Positions 26,248 to 36,042 are shown, counted from the stretch's first letter. The stretch: DNA of 64,000 nucleotides from Bacteroidota bacterium (GCA_029262835.1 JAJCYQ010000043.1:97123-161122); one strand, 5' to 3'. Program-made: numbers and translations. Notes: generated from the letters alone by a model not told the origin.

Positions 26248-28683
26248 ATGTCAATGTTGCTACATAAGGACAACCCGTCCCGTTTATTGACCATATTGCC
26301 TGCCCTCATGCTGACCTGTTTCGTGCTCGTCGGAGCGCCAATGTCTACCCTGGCACAGTCACAGGCGGACGGAAACCAGTCGGCCCAGCTCGGCTTCGGC
26401 TCCGTGCTGGAATTTGCTGGCAGTGAACTGCTCGTGGGCTCGGCGCCCGTTGACTGGCCATCCGGTTCTGATCCAGCCGGGCAGGTCTATCGGTACGTAC
26501 AGCGTCCCGATGGAACCTGGCAGGAGGCGGGCCGCCTGGGCGCTCCCGATGGCGAACACGGCGATGAATTCGGACGGTCCATTCTGGCAGCTGGCGGCCT
26601 GTTGTACGTGGGAGCACCCGCCATGGGTGCTGTCTACGTTTTCCAGCCGGCCGCAGATTTCAGTGGCGGCTCGTCGTGGTCTTTCGCTCGCTCGCTTACG
26701 GCGGGCGAGCTACCGGATGGTTTTGAACTGGGCGGTGCCTACGCACGTGGCGGTTTTCGGACGCAGACCCTGGCCCGCTCGGGCGATACATTTTTCGTGA
26801 CGTCATTCAATGGTGACACGTCTGAAGGCGCGGTCCACATGGGCACCGGCAATCAGACCATGCTCAGTACGCTCGTACAGGCACCGGCATGGGCCATCAC
26901 GGCCACAGAAACAACGCTTTTCGTAGGCGCGCCCACGATGAATGACAATGCGGGTGCCGTCATGACGTTCGAGCGCGGCGATGACGGTTCGTGGCGCCAG
27001 ACAGCGACACTCAGCGCAGCAGATGCAACTTCAGGGGCACTGTTCGGCCGTGCGTTGGCAGCAGACAGCGACCGACTCTTCGTCGGTGCACCCGGCGAAG
27101 ATGGACAGGGGGTTGTCCACGTGTACGAGTCCACGGGGGAGGGGAACTGGCAGGAAATCCACGTATTGCGGCAAGCTGCGGCGGAGGGTGCCGACGCGCC
27201 CTCGCCAGCGCCCATGTTCGGCCAGGGGCTGGATATTTCGGGCATGCATCTCGCTGTAGCGGCCCGGGGGACTGCGTTCATAGTTGACCTGGACGTAATG
27301 GATCGGGAGCCGGTTCGACTGGGCGCTCCCTCCGATCAACGCGGACGCAATTACGGCGTGGGCATTGCAATCCATGGTACTTCGTTGGCGGTTGGTGCGC
27401 CGAGTGCCGACTACGGGTCGGGCCGCGCCATCCTGTATGAGCGCCAGCGCGACGGGTCGTGGGCAGAAACGTCCGATGCAACGAGCGACGTGGTTCGCTT
27501 CGAATCGGTCACGGGTGGCCGCGTCGACTGCGAGGATGGTCAGGTGAACGAACTCTACCCGTGTGACAACGTGGACCTGGTATCCATGATCAGCACGGAC
27601 GAACTCGCCTCAGACCGCGGTGCCAACCTGAATGACATCTGGGGCTGGGAAGACCCGGAAACGGGCCGCGAATATGTGCTGGCGGGCCGAACCGATGGGA
27701 CGAGCTTCATTGACATCACGGATCCGGAAAACCCGGTTGTGGTTGGCCAACTCATGCGGACGGCCGGATCGCCAGGAAGCTGGTGGCGCGATATCAAGGT
27801 GTATGCCGATCATGCGTATATCGTAGCGGACGGCGCGGAGGATCACGGCATGCAGGTGCTCGATCTGACGCAGTTCCGGGATATCGACCGTGCCGATATG
27901 CCGGTCGATTTTGAGCCGACATACGTGTATGACAGATTGTCCAGCGCCCACAACCTGGTCATCAATGAAGCTTCTGGGATTCTGTACGCGACGGGTGCCC
28001 GCTCGGGCGGCGAATCGTGCGGCGGACAGCTGCACATGATTTCGCTGGCGGACCCGGCGCGACCAGAATTCCTTGGCTGTTACACCCACCCGGACTTCGG
28101 TGGTACGCACGATGCGCAATGTGTCATCTACAATGGACCAGATGCCGACTACAGTGGTCGTGAAATCTGCTTCAACTCCAATGGCAACGCCCTCATCCTG
28201 GCCGACGTGACTGACAAGTCCGCACCGAAGACCATCGCCGTTGCCGAGTATCCGAATACGGCCTACACGCACCAGGGGTGGCTCACGGAAGATCAACGCT
28301 GGTTCTACATGAACGATGAGCTCGACGAAATGAACAAGATCGTCGACCGTACGCGTACGCTGATCTGGGACATGAGTGATCTTGACGAGCCCATCCTTGC
28401 CGATGAGTTCTATCACGACAACGGGGCCAGTGACCATAACCTCTACGTGAAGGGTAACCTGATGTACCAGTCCAACTACCAGGCGGGGCTGCGGGTATTC
28501 GACGTGTCCAATCCTCTCGAGCCGGTTCAGGTCGGTCATTTCGACACGGCACCCTATGCCGACAATATCTACGGTTTTGCGGGCTCCTGGAGCAACTACC
28601 CGTATTTCAAGAGCGGCATTATTGCCGTAAGCAGCCAGGCCGAAGGGGTGTTTCTGCTGCGTAAACGGGAAGTGGATCTTTAG
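26248..28683 (+). CDS. Choice-of-anchor B surface protein with FG-GAP-like N-terminus
   Basis: 811 aa. A signal peptide (MLTCFVLVGAPMSTLAQS) precedes six to seven FG-GAP-like blades at about 45-400 (DGEHGDEFGRSIL, VGAPTMNDNAGAV, VGAPGEDGQG, VGAPSADYGSGRA). From about 440 the LVIVD-type repeat domain of the choice-of-anchor B family starts (NLNDIWGWEDPETGREYVL, SFIDITDPENPVVVG, HNLVINEA, TYTHQGWLTED-like, SDHNLYVKGNLMYQSNYQAGLRVFDVSNP). These proteins sit on the cell surface. No sorting domain follows: the protein ends at FLLRKREVDL, where a MITE supplies the stop codon. Confidence 0.85.
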   Translation: MSMLLHKDNPSRLLTILPALMLTCFVLVGAPMSTLAQSQADGNQSAQLGFGSVLEFAGSELLVGSAPVDWPSGSDPAGQVYRYVQRPDGTWQEAGRLGAPDGEHGDEFGRSILAAGGLLYVGAPAMGAVYVFQPAADFSGGSSWSFARSLTAGELPDGFELGGAYARGGFRTQTLARSGDTFFVTSFNGDTSEGAVHMGTGNQTMLSTLVQAPAWAITATETTLFVGAPTMNDNAGAVMTFERGDDGSWRQTATLSAADATSGALFGRALAADSDRLFVGAPGEDGQGVVHVYESTGEGNWQEIHVLRQAAAEGADAPSPAPMFGQGLDISGMHLAVAARGTAFIVDLDVMDREPVRLGAPSDQRGRNYGVGIAIHGTSLAVGAPSADYGSGRAILYERQRDGSWAETSDATSDVVRFESVTGGRVDCEDGQVNELYPCDNVDLVSMISTDELASDRGANLNDIWGWEDPETGREYVLAGRTDGTSFIDITDPENPVVVGQLMRTAGSPGSWWRDIKVYADHAYIVADGAEDHGMQVLDLTQFRDIDRADMPVDFEPTYVYDRLSSAHNLVINEASGILYATGARSGGESCGGQLHMISLADPARPEFLGCYTHPDFGGTHDAQCVIYNGPDADYSGREICFNSNGNALILADVTDKSAPKTIAVAEYPNTAYTHQGWLTEDQRWFYMNDELDEMNKIVDRTRTLIWDMSDLDEPILADEFYHDNGASDHNLYVKGNLMYQSNYQAGLRVFDVSNPLEPVQVGHFDTAPYADNIYGFAGSWSNYPYFKSGIIAVSSQAEGVFLLRKREVDL

Positions 28684-28911
28684 AAGCGTGTTGAATAAGT
28701 AGCGGGCCTCTCGAGCGAGGGTATTGCGAGGCGGAGCCATGATGCAGTATTCGCCCGCAACCCCCTCGCTCCCTTCGGGTTCGGGCGGCATGGCAGCATC
28801 TTCTGTGTCGTCACTCCTATGCGTAGCTACGGCTATGCAGACGTCGTGACTTCTTGAATCTGCTGCCATGGCGCTCCGAACGAGAGACCGTCTACTTGTT
28901 CAACACGCTTC
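28683..28911. mobile_element. MITE copy 2, 229 bp, at the stop codon of the surface protein
   Basis: Bounded by TA at 28681-28682 and 28912-28913. The 33-bp ends (including TA) start TAGAAGCGTGTTGAA, CAAGTAG or TAAGTAG, and CTCTCG, and match at 29 of 33 positions. The internal sequence differs from copy 1. The TA plus first G form the TAG stop of the upstream gene; without the element the stop would be TAA. Confidence 0.82.
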
Positions 28912-28913
28912 TA

Positions 28914-28975
28914 AAAGCCCGTTGGAAAACCATCGCGCACCCTTCTGCGGCGTCGGGACGGCTTGCATCCAGGGT
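28914..28975. mobile_element. Degenerate MITE copy 3 (left part)
   Basis: AAAGCCCGTTGGAAAACC followed by ATCGCGCACCCTTCTGCGGCG and GTCGGGACGGCTTGCATC matches the left end and an internal piece of copy 1, with about 45 bp missing between them. It lies directly against copy 2, which appears to have inserted at its terminal TA. No right end is visible before the subtilase stop. Confidence 0.7.
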
Positions 28976-29017
28976 CTTCCGATGCTACAGTACGGTTCCC
29001 GGTAGCTTCAGCAGGTC

Positions 29018-32000
29018 CTACCTTCCTACCGTTATAAGCTGCCGGTACGTGCCATCGGGCGTTGTAAGGACCAACGCATAGACGCCGGGGGATAGTGGCC
29101 GGCCCGGTGCAATTCGAAAGGCGTGCGCGCCGCTCGGCGTGTGGCCCGCGCTCCCGCGGGCCACACGCCGAGCGGCGACGTCGAACAGATTCCAGGAAAC
29201 ACGGCCTGCCGACGCGAGCACGACTTCGGCCGTGAAATGACCTCCGGGCGCAGGAACGGGATAGACAGCGCGGATGCCAGGAGCGGCCTGTGCCGGCAGG
29301 TCGGTGGCATGCCGATCTTCGGTGGATGTGACGGTAGATTCCAGCCGGAAATGACGTGTCGTACTCGCAGCCGAGCGCGCGAGTCCATCCGACGCCGTCA
29401 CGTTCCACGCATACCACGCATCGGGCACGAAATCGTCGACCGTGAGCGCCCCGGTGATGAACGTGTCCGGATCGCCCAGGTCCAGATTGGTGCTCTCTCG
29501 CACAACGAACGTCGTATCCAGCCCCGGTCCGCGCATATGTACTTCGTGAAATACGAGATCGCCCGGGTCGGTGTCGATTCCATCCTCCCATCGGAGAGTG
29601 GGCAATACGTCTGTCGTCAGGCTGTCGGCTGGAGCCGCGGGGCGCGCCTCCCCAGGGACCGTATTGTTGGCTGCATTCCGCTGCCCCACGAAGAAGAAGG
29701 GAGATGTTACCACTTCCGTGGTCGTGCCAACAGCATCGCGGAGCTGCACGCGCAGGTCGTAGAATCCCCTGCTCAGCCCGCGCCCGACAGTGGCTGTTGC
29801 AACGGGGCGCTCGACGGCGTTCGCCGTTTGATTCACTGTTTCGACGGCCAAGGTTTCCCAGCGTTGCATGCCCGTGCGACGAATGGCGACATCGGCCTCA
29901 TACCCAACGTCATGGAAAAACGACACCTGGCCCTCCACTCCCTCGCGCAGTTCGGAGACCGGCAATCCCCCGCTGTCGGTCAGGCGGAGCTGCGTGAAAA
30001 TGGCCGGTGGCTGGGGCTCGAGAAGCGAGTTGAACCGGAGCCGAATCTGCATGAGACCAGGAATACCGTGCATCAGGTAGGGCTCCGCGTCGAACGTCAT
30101 ACCATGCTCACCGGGCGCGAATTCAATGGTATTGCGAAAACCGCGTTGATCCGCATTATGAAGCAGAAGTTGCTGATCGACCGTCCGGCCCTCTCCCGAG
30201 AGCAGTCGGAAGCGGAAGGGAATGAGGGCGGCCTCAAAATCCTGCCCGCGAATGAAGGGCGGTTGGGCAAAATAGCTGCGACCCAGCGTAAGTTGGAACA
30301 TGCGGCCATTCCAGAAGGGAGCCGTCCCACCGTAGCGCAGCCGGAGTGGTCGTTCCGTGCGGACCCACGGAATAGGTGTATTGGTTGTCATTCCGAGCGC
30401 GGGTCCGTCCGGCGTCCATGACACCAGCGGTCCGTCGTAGAGACGTCGACCGCTGGCCGCCTGCTCGTGAACGTTCATCTGAAAAAATGAAAAATCGTGA
30501 TCGGGCGGTGGCGTTCCGTGCCACATTCTGTGGACCGGTGCGGAGTTCAGGCGCTGTTTCGACGGCTCATCAAGTACGAGTTCCAGACCCGTGCCATCGT
30601 GCGTCCAGTGGATTTCGGCGACGTGCAGCGGACGTGCTGCGCCTCGAGGCGTCAACACGCCCCGCTCCACGGAGAGGTCAATTGGAAGCAGATCAAGGGC
30701 ACTGTTTGTGGCCAGGAGAGCGCTCGGGGCAATAGTCAGCGGAATCCACGCGGGCTCGGCCGTGGGTCCGACCTCCACGCGGCCCATCCAGTCCATACGG
30801 ACGCCGACCTCGCCAGGACTGAATCCAACGGCGTCCCAGGAGGCATCGTCAATGAGCAGAAGCCGCGTATCTGATGCCAGATCCCGGATGACCTCGAAGT
30901 CGCTGACGATGTCGGCCGTTCGGTCCGTCGGGCCCACGGGCTGGAGCGGAATCCACCGCGACACGTTGGTGGCATCGAGTGAGATGGGTGTAGCCCCGCT
31001 TACCTCAACGCCGCGCCGCGTAATTACGGAGCGTCTCACCTCGCCCGTTGTGGCATCTTCAAGCTCAAAGGCGGCTACGACATCGTACGTTCCTTCCTCG
31101 AGGAGTACCGACGCCTGGGCGCCGGGATTGAGCAATTGCGATCGGGTCGGACTGAGTACGGCCACCTGGAGCGGAACGCGCGTCGACTCAAGTTGGAGTA
31201 CGTTTCCCTTGACCGCCGAGAAGGGAAGGCGCAGCCGGGTCGGCCCCGAGGTCAAGCTCGCAACCGACTCGGCGACAAGCCACCCGGCAACGCGTGGCGG
31301 GACCGCAGAATTACCCAGTTCCGCCGTGTTCGCTGTGAGAATGAGTTCGGCCTCGGCCACGGAACCGGCCGCGATAGTCAGTTCCGTAGGTTCAACACGC
31401 ACGGAAGCGCCCACCGGCAGGCCGCCAGGCTGGAGTTCAATGCGGAGCGTCATGTCGTGGCTCGTCCCGGCCGTGTTTCGCAGCGAGACTGGGACACGGC
31501 GCTCAATAATGCCCTGGTCGCCCCCGATCAGCCCGAGATTGAGACTCGTAGCCGATGGAACGAGTGCTCCCCTGATGGCCAGATCCACCCGAAGCAGCCC
31601 TGCCCCCTGTTCGAAGACGCCATTTCCTGTAGATACGGCGCTCGCTGCCAGCAGATGACGCACATCGTTTGCCCGGAGGTCGGGTCGCGCCTCCATAAGC
31701 AGGGCGACTGCTCCCGCCACGTGCGGAGCCGACATGGATGTGCCGGAAAAGACCTGGAAGCCACCACCAGGGCGCGCCGAGAGTATCTGCTCACCGGGAG
31801 CTACAATCTCCGGCTTGATGGCGAATGTATTCAGGGTCGGGCCACGCGCGGAGAAAGACGAGACTACGCCTGCCCGCGAAATAGATCCGACGCCGAGTGC
31901 TCCGGCTGCGGCCGCCGGCGTGCCGACATCCTGGAACTGTCCGCTGTTACCCGTCGCGGCGACCACCACGACGCCGGCGGCCGCAGCCGCGTTGACGGCC

Positions 32001-32920
32001 TGTCCCAACAGGTCATCCGGGTGACCGGCGCCGCCCAGGCTGAGGTTGATGATATCGGCTCCTTCACTGACGGCCCAGTCAATGCCAGCCAGGATGTGCG
32101 ACTCCCGGCCCGTACCCGTATGGTCGAGCACCTTACCGATGAGGAGGGCGGCGGCGGGCGCGACGCCCGCGATCAGCGGATCGACACCCGCCGCAATGCC
32201 CGCAACGTGTGTGCCATGGCCGTTGTCATCCATCGGGTCTTCGTCGCCGTTTACGAAATCATACCCACCGCGTACGCGCGCATCCGGTCCGATGGCGCCA
32301 CCGAAGGCCGGGTGCGTGTAGTCGAGGCCCGAGTCGAGCACGGCAATCGTGACGCCAGCGCCAGACACCCCGAATTCCTGCCATGCTGTTTCGGCACCGA
32401 TGGTTTCGACGCTGACACTGTCCCGCTCTGCAACGCGCGTTTCGAAGGCCTGGACCGGATCGTCGGTTTCCACGTGTATGACACCCGGCGCACGGCGAAT
32501 GAGAGGTAGCACGTCGGGCGTGATGGTCATGGCCACGCCGGGCGCGGGCAGCGAGAATTGCCGGTGTACGACCGGGCCCCGTTTGCCGGGCGGAAGGCGC
32601 TTTGAAAGGTGTTCGAGGAATGCCGCTACGGCGCGTTCGGCCGACTCGGCGCGCGCTGCGTGGCGCGCCGCTCCGCGTTTCGCCTGTGCGGCATCGGGCG
32701 CATATGACTCGCCGTCCCGTTCGAGCGCGACAATGATATGGACCTCGCCCGTGGATTCACCACCGAGCATCGCATCTACCAGAACACCATTCTGCAGGAG
32801 AACACCGCCCGCCCGAATCGATGTCACCGTTCCATCGGCTTCCGTCAGTCGAACCTGCTGCGCCGAGGACGACGCAGTCAGGAGGATCGCGAGCGGGAGA
32901 GCCGACAGGAGGTGGTGCAC
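29018..32920 (-). CDS. Secreted S8 serine peptidase with T9SS sorting domain
   Basis: 1300 aa from GTG 32920. Signal peptide (ALPLAILLTASSSAQ), inhibitor-like prodomain (about 55-165), then the subtilisin domain with Asp in VLDSGLDYTHP (about 205), His in NGHGTHVAGIAAG (about 245) and Ser in FSGTSMSAPHVAG (about 405). Long beta-rich modules follow, and the last 85 residues form a type A sorting domain (AVYPVPAPGGHF, SWNLFDVAARRVAR, SPGVYALVLTT, YRQLITVGR). It should be exported by Sec, then secreted and attached by T9SS. A 23-bp perfect hairpin lies inside the sorting-domain coding region. Confidence 0.92.
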   Translation of the reverse strand: MHHLLSALPLAILLTASSSAQQVRLTEADGTVTSIRAGGVLLQNGVLVDAMLGGESTGEVHIIVALERDGESYAPDAAQAKRGAARHAARAESAERAVAAFLEHLSKRLPPGKRGPVVHRQFSLPAPGVAMTITPDVLPLIRRAPGVIHVETDDPVQAFETRVAERDSVSVETIGAETAWQEFGVSGAGVTIAVLDSGLDYTHPAFGGAIGPDARVRGGYDFVNGDEDPMDDNGHGTHVAGIAAGVDPLIAGVAPAAALLIGKVLDHTGTGRESHILAGIDWAVSEGADIINLSLGGAGHPDDLLGQAVNAAAAAGVVVVAATGNSGQFQDVGTPAAAAGALGVGSISRAGVVSSFSARGPTLNTFAIKPEIVAPGEQILSARPGGGFQVFSGTSMSAPHVAGAVALLMEARPDLRANDVRHLLAASAVSTGNGVFEQGAGLLRVDLAIRGALVPSATSLNLGLIGGDQGIIERRVPVSLRNTAGTSHDMTLRIELQPGGLPVGASVRVEPTELTIAAGSVAEAELILTANTAELGNSAVPPRVAGWLVAESVASLTSGPTRLRLPFSAVKGNVLQLESTRVPLQVAVLSPTRSQLLNPGAQASVLLEEGTYDVVAAFELEDATTGEVRRSVITRRGVEVSGATPISLDATNVSRWIPLQPVGPTDRTADIVSDFEVIRDLASDTRLLLIDDASWDAVGFSPGEVGVRMDWMGRVEVGPTAEPAWIPLTIAPSALLATNSALDLLPIDLSVERGVLTPRGAARPLHVAEIHWTHDGTGLELVLDEPSKQRLNSAPVHRMWHGTPPPDHDFSFFQMNVHEQAASGRRLYDGPLVSWTPDGPALGMTTNTPIPWVRTERPLRLRYGGTAPFWNGRMFQLTLGRSYFAQPPFIRGQDFEAALIPFRFRLLSGEGRTVDQQLLLHNADQRGFRNTIEFAPGEHGMTFDAEPYLMHGIPGLMQIRLRFNSLLEPQPPAIFTQLRLTDSGGLPVSELREGVEGQVSFFHDVGYEADVAIRRTGMQRWETLAVETVNQTANAVERPVATATVGRGLSRGFYDLRVQLRDAVGTTTEVVTSPFFFVGQRNAANNTVPGEARPAAPADSLTTDVLPTLRWEDGIDTDPGDLVFHEVHMRGPGLDTTFVVRESTNLDLGDPDTFITGALTVDDFVPDAWYAWNVTASDGLARSAASTTRHFRLESTVTSTEDRHATDLPAQAAPGIRAVYPVPAPGGHFTAEVVLASAGRVSWNLFDVAARRVARGSAGHTPSGAHAFRIAPGRPLSPGVYALVLTTPDGTYRQLITVGR
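29128..29177. repeat. Perfect 23-bp inverted repeat inside the subtilase gene
   Basis: Arms 29128-29150 and 29155-29177 around a 4-nt loop (CTCC) pair at all 23 positions and are very GC-rich (core CTCGGCGTGTGGCCCGC). On the coding strand it encodes part of the sorting domain (ARRVARGSAGHTPSG). Confidence 0.85.
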
Positions 32921-32950
32921 AGGCCTGGTGTCGAAGTGAGGGCCGGGAGC

Positions 32951-33769
32951 CTACATCTGTGGAGGGGAAAACATGCTGTCCGGCCAGGGCTCGGTGAGGA
33001 AGTCGACGTTCGTGAAGTTCATTTCGTAGCGCTCTTCGCCGAGCGTGCGTTCCTCAGCATTCCACGTGCGGCCGAAGTAGCGCGCGGGGACCATGAGCCC
33101 ATCGACTTCCTGGTAGTCCCGATACTCGAGGGCGCTGTAGCGGTCGCTGGGCTCACCGGAATTGAATGTGACGGTGTAGAGCAGGACCTTCATGAGCCCT
33201 GTATCGGGGTCGAAGTGGGCAATGTAGCTGTCCTTCGGAGACTCGCCGACACCCGCTTCGTAGGTTACCTTGACGGCGTGGTAGGTCTTGCCGTCAATGA
33301 CCTGCTCGCCCAGGTCTTCGTGCACCGTACCCTCGTCGGCCAGTACGAACGGCGACTGGAAAAAATAGAAGTGCAGCCCGTTGTAGAACCGGGGATTGCC
33401 GAAGAACGCCTCTTCCGAGGGGCTCACCCACACGCTGTCACCGTCGTAGCCAAGCGTGAATCCATCTCCAATCCAGTGTGTCCGGCGCGTCCACAGGTCA
33501 ATATGCTGGGTTTCGGTTCCTCCAGCACGGTTGAAATCAAATTGCAGGGCTGGAAACGATTGCCATGTGTCGAGGCCGCCGTGGGCAGCCAGTCCTTCCT
33601 GCATGGCGGCTGGTAGTGCCGCCACGCGGTCCGTTGCGTCAGCGTGGGGAGTTGCAGCTCCATCAGGCGCCTGGCCCGAGGGATTACTTTCTCCGCCAGC
33701 GCATGCCGACGCAAAAAGCGCGATGAGGAGTGCAAAGAAGGGAAAGTGGATGCGGTGGGTGTGCGGCAT
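32951..33769 (-). CDS. Lipoprotein, DUF6503-like
   Basis: 272 aa. Signal peptide with lipobox FASAC (Cys about 23) followed by Gly-Gly-Glu. The mature part is a curved beta sheet of LolA/outer-membrane-lipoprotein-sorting type: GGLDTWQSFPALQFDF, HWIGDGFTLGYDGDSVWV, FYFFQSPFVLADEG, KTYHAVKVTYEAGVGE, HFDPDTGLMKVLLYTVTF, then LMVPARYFGRTWN. The pattern fits DUF6503 lipoproteins of Bacteroidota (family name from memory). It may bind lipid. The DPDTG turn is typical. Confidence 0.75.
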   Translation of the reverse strand: MPHTHRIHFPFFALLIALFASACAGGESNPSGQAPDGAATPHADATDRVAALPAAMQEGLAAHGGLDTWQSFPALQFDFNRAGGTETQHIDLWTRRTHWIGDGFTLGYDGDSVWVSPSEEAFFGNPRFYNGLHFYFFQSPFVLADEGTVHEDLGEQVIDGKTYHAVKVTYEAGVGESPKDSYIAHFDPDTGLMKVLLYTVTFNSGEPSDRYSALEYRDYQEVDGLMVPARYFGRTWNAEERTLGEERYEMNFTNVDFLTEPWPDSMFSPPQM

Positions 33770-33866
33770 GGTGCGGAGTACGGTCTGGATGCCTGCCGAA
33801 GCAGGTCACGAGTTCACGGAACTTGACTCCGTGTAGTGTACCATGCCCGCCGGTTCGTTACAAACC

Positions 33867-34562
33867 CTACTCCGGCTTCGCGGCCTTGTCGCTTCCTGGC
33901 GTGAGCACATTGTCGAGCAGACCGTACTCCTTGGCCTCGGCCGCACTCATCCAGAAATCCCGGTCGCCATCGTCTTCAATGCGCTCGGGCGTCTGGCCCG
34001 TGTGGTCGGCCAGGATCTTGTAGAGCGTCTGCTTCATCTTGACAATCTCTCGCGCGTGGATCTCAATGTCGGAGGCCTGTCCCTGGACGCCGCCCATCCA
34101 TGGCTGATGGATCATGATGCGTGAATTTGGCAGCCCGGCGCGCTTGCCCGGTGCACCAGCGGCCAACAGTACCGAACCCATGGACGCGGCCAGGCCCACG
34201 CAGATGGTCGATACATCGGGCTTGATGTACTGCATGGTGTCGTAGATGGCCAGTCCGCTGTCAATGGAGCCGCCGGGGGAATTGATATAGATATTGATGT
34301 CCCGGTCCGGGTCTTCGCTCGTCAGGTAGAGCAGCTGCGCGACCATCAGGTTGGCTACAGCGTCGTTGATGGGCGTACCCAACATGATGATCCGCTCCTT
34401 GAGCAGCCGGCTGAAAATGTCGTAGGCACGTTCGCCCCGGCTGGATTGCTCGACCACCATGGGTACAAGCGTGCTCATGGGCATGGCCTCCGATGGTCCG
34501 GAATAGATGTCGGATGGGAGCTTGCCGAGACCGCGGCTGAATTTGAGGAAGTCGTCCATCAT
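33867..34562 (-). CDS. clpP: ATP-dependent Clp protease proteolytic subunit
   Basis: 231 aa from ATG 34562 (next ATG 34559 equally possible). The ClpP core is complete: [37 protein letters not shown], catalytic Ser in [11 protein letters not shown], His in [10 protein letters not shown], Asp in the [18 protein letters not shown] region. It forms the barrel chamber that works with ClpX or ClpA. It lies downstream of tig as in many bacteria; clpX is not next to it here. Confidence 0.96.
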   Translation of the reverse strand: MMDDFLKFSRGLGKLPSDIYSGPSEAMPMSTLVPMVVEQSSRGERAYDIFSRLLKERIIMLGTPINDAVANLMVAQLLYLTSEDPDRDINIYINSPGGSIDSGLAIYDTMQYIKPDVSTICVGLAASMGSVLLAAGAPGKRAGLPNSRIMIHQPWMGGVQGQASDIEIHAREIVKMKQTLYKILADHTGQTPERIEDDGDRDFWMSAAEAKEYGLLDNVLTPGSDKAAKPE

Positions 34563-34602
34563 GGAAGTGGTTGGGGCGTGAAAGGGAGTGCGGGAGGGCA
34601 AA

Positions 34603-34620
34603 CCCCTCCTCCCGGAGGGG
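34603..34620. promoter_or_regulatory. Hairpin between tig and clpP
   Basis: CCCCTCC-tccc-GGAGGGG in the 84-bp spacer upstream of clpP. There is no T run in the transcript direction, so it is more likely an mRNA processing or attenuation structure than a full terminator. Confidence 0.4.
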
Positions 34621-34646
34621 AGTTCCGTCGCCACAGCAACAGGAGA

Positions 34647-35975
34647 TCAGTCCTGGTCAGCGGCTGGGTTTTCAGCAGCTTTGTCCGCCGCTGCCTTCTG
34701 GTACTCTTCAACGTCCGCGTCCACTACAGTCACTTTGTCCACGATCCAGGCGAAGACTTTGTCTGAGAGCATGCGCTCGCGCACGTTCTGCAGCATCTGC
34801 GGCATGGACTCGTAATACTGTTTGAGCATGTCGGCGGGGAAACCGGCACCTTCAGCCATCTCCTCATAGTGCTTCTCCATGTCACCGTCCGTCACCTCGA
34901 TGCCTTCGGATTCGATGATTCGGTCTCGGATGAACATCCAGCGGGCCTGGAGTTCAGCCTCATCGCGGCGGGAGGCCTTGTAGGCTTCCACATCGAAGCC
35001 TTCGGGCAGTTTGTCGTCCTTGCCACGCTTCTTCAACTCCTCGACATAGGCGTCCTGGTACATTTCGACGACAGATGCCGGGATCTGAAATGTATGCCGC
35101 TCGCACAACGTGTCGATCACGTCGCCCTCGAAGAGTTCTCTGGATCGCTTGTTCCAGCCCTCCTCAAGTTGTTTGCGCACCTCTTCCTGTAGGCCATCGA
35201 CCGTGTCGACCTTTCCGTCGGTAATCTCGACGACGAGTTCATCGGTCAACTCCGGAAGTTCGCGGCGCTTGATCTCCTTGACGGTGATGGCGTACGTGCG
35301 CTCCTCGCCATCCTGTCCCGGAAACGAGACGACCGTTTCATCACCAGCCGACACACCGGTCAACGCCTCCTTGAGCTGGGGCATCAGGTTCTCGTCAGAG
35401 AGGAGGAAAGGGACGTCGCCCTGGCGCGTTCCCTCGACCAGCTCCCCTTCTTCCATGCGTTCCAGGTCGACCACCACATACGACTCCGCTGTGGATGGGC
35501 CCTCGTCCGGGATGAGATCAGCGTGGCTGGCACGCAGCGCATCGATTTCCTTCTGGATATCCTCCTCTGTCACATCGTGCTTCAGCCGGTGCAGCGTGAC
35601 GTCAGAAATGTCCTTGAGTTCAACGGCGGGCCGGACGCCGAAAGTGACCACGGCGCGGAGGTCTCCCTTTGCTTCATAGTCGAAATCAAGTTCCGAAATC
35701 GTGGGCTGCCCCATGATGTCGTGCGTGTCGCCATGGACCACTTCGTCGTGGAATGTGCGCTGCACCAGGTCCTCCGCAACGCCGTAGGAAAGGGCTTTGC
35801 CGTAGATTTTCTTGACCAGGTGGACTGGTACCTTGCCAGGTCGAAAGCCCTTCATGGTCGTACGCACGCGCTGTGCACGAATAGCTTTGTCAATGTCCCC
35901 CGCCATGTCCTCGAACGTGGCTGTGATCTCGAACTGGCGCTCGACGTCGGAGGTATTCGTAATTTCTGTCTTCAT
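34647..35975 (-). CDS. tig: Trigger factor
   Basis: 442 aa from ATG 35975. The N-terminal ribosome-binding domain has the signature MKGFRPGKVPVHLVKKIYG (GFRxGKxP loop, about 45). The PPIase (FKBP-like) domain lies at about 150-250 (ESYVVVDLERMEEGELVEG, VSAGDETVVSFPG), and the C-terminal helical chaperone arms follow (DAYVEELKKRGKDDKLPEGFD, EGIEVTDGDMEKHYEEMAE). It binds nascent chains at the ribosomal exit tunnel. Upstream frame extension (to 36065) is rejected because the family start KTEITNTSD fits. Confidence 0.94.
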   Translation of the reverse strand: MKTEITNTSDVERQFEITATFEDMAGDIDKAIRAQRVRTTMKGFRPGKVPVHLVKKIYGKALSYGVAEDLVQRTFHDEVVHGDTHDIMGQPTISELDFDYEAKGDLRAVVTFGVRPAVELKDISDVTLHRLKHDVTEEDIQKEIDALRASHADLIPDEGPSTAESYVVVDLERMEEGELVEGTRQGDVPFLLSDENLMPQLKEALTGVSAGDETVVSFPGQDGEERTYAITVKEIKRRELPELTDELVVEITDGKVDTVDGLQEEVRKQLEEGWNKRSRELFEGDVIDTLCERHTFQIPASVVEMYQDAYVEELKKRGKDDKLPEGFDVEAYKASRRDEAELQARWMFIRDRIIESEGIEVTDGDMEKHYEEMAEGAGFPADMLKQYYESMPQMLQNVRERMLSDKVFAWIVDKVTVVDADVEEYQKAAADKAAENPAADQD

Positions 35976-36016
35976 GGGGCTCGGTGGCTTGGGCTGTATG
36001 ACGTATAAGCCATGCA

Positions 36017-36042
36017 CAACCACAGGGGTCCCCGTGTGGTTG
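36017..36042. terminator. Hairpin between the BamA-like fusion gene and tig
   Basis: CAACCACAGGGG (36017-36028) and CCCGTGTGGTTG (36031-36042) form a 12-bp stem with one mismatch. It lies between the end of the minus-strand fusion gene (36121) and tig, and may act as a terminator or as part of the tig leader. No T tract. Confidence 0.45.

Noticed and set aside
31388..31404. TTCAACACGC match to the MITE end inside the subtilase gene
   Set aside because: Only 10 bp match, no TA flank and no second end; chance similarity in coding sequence.
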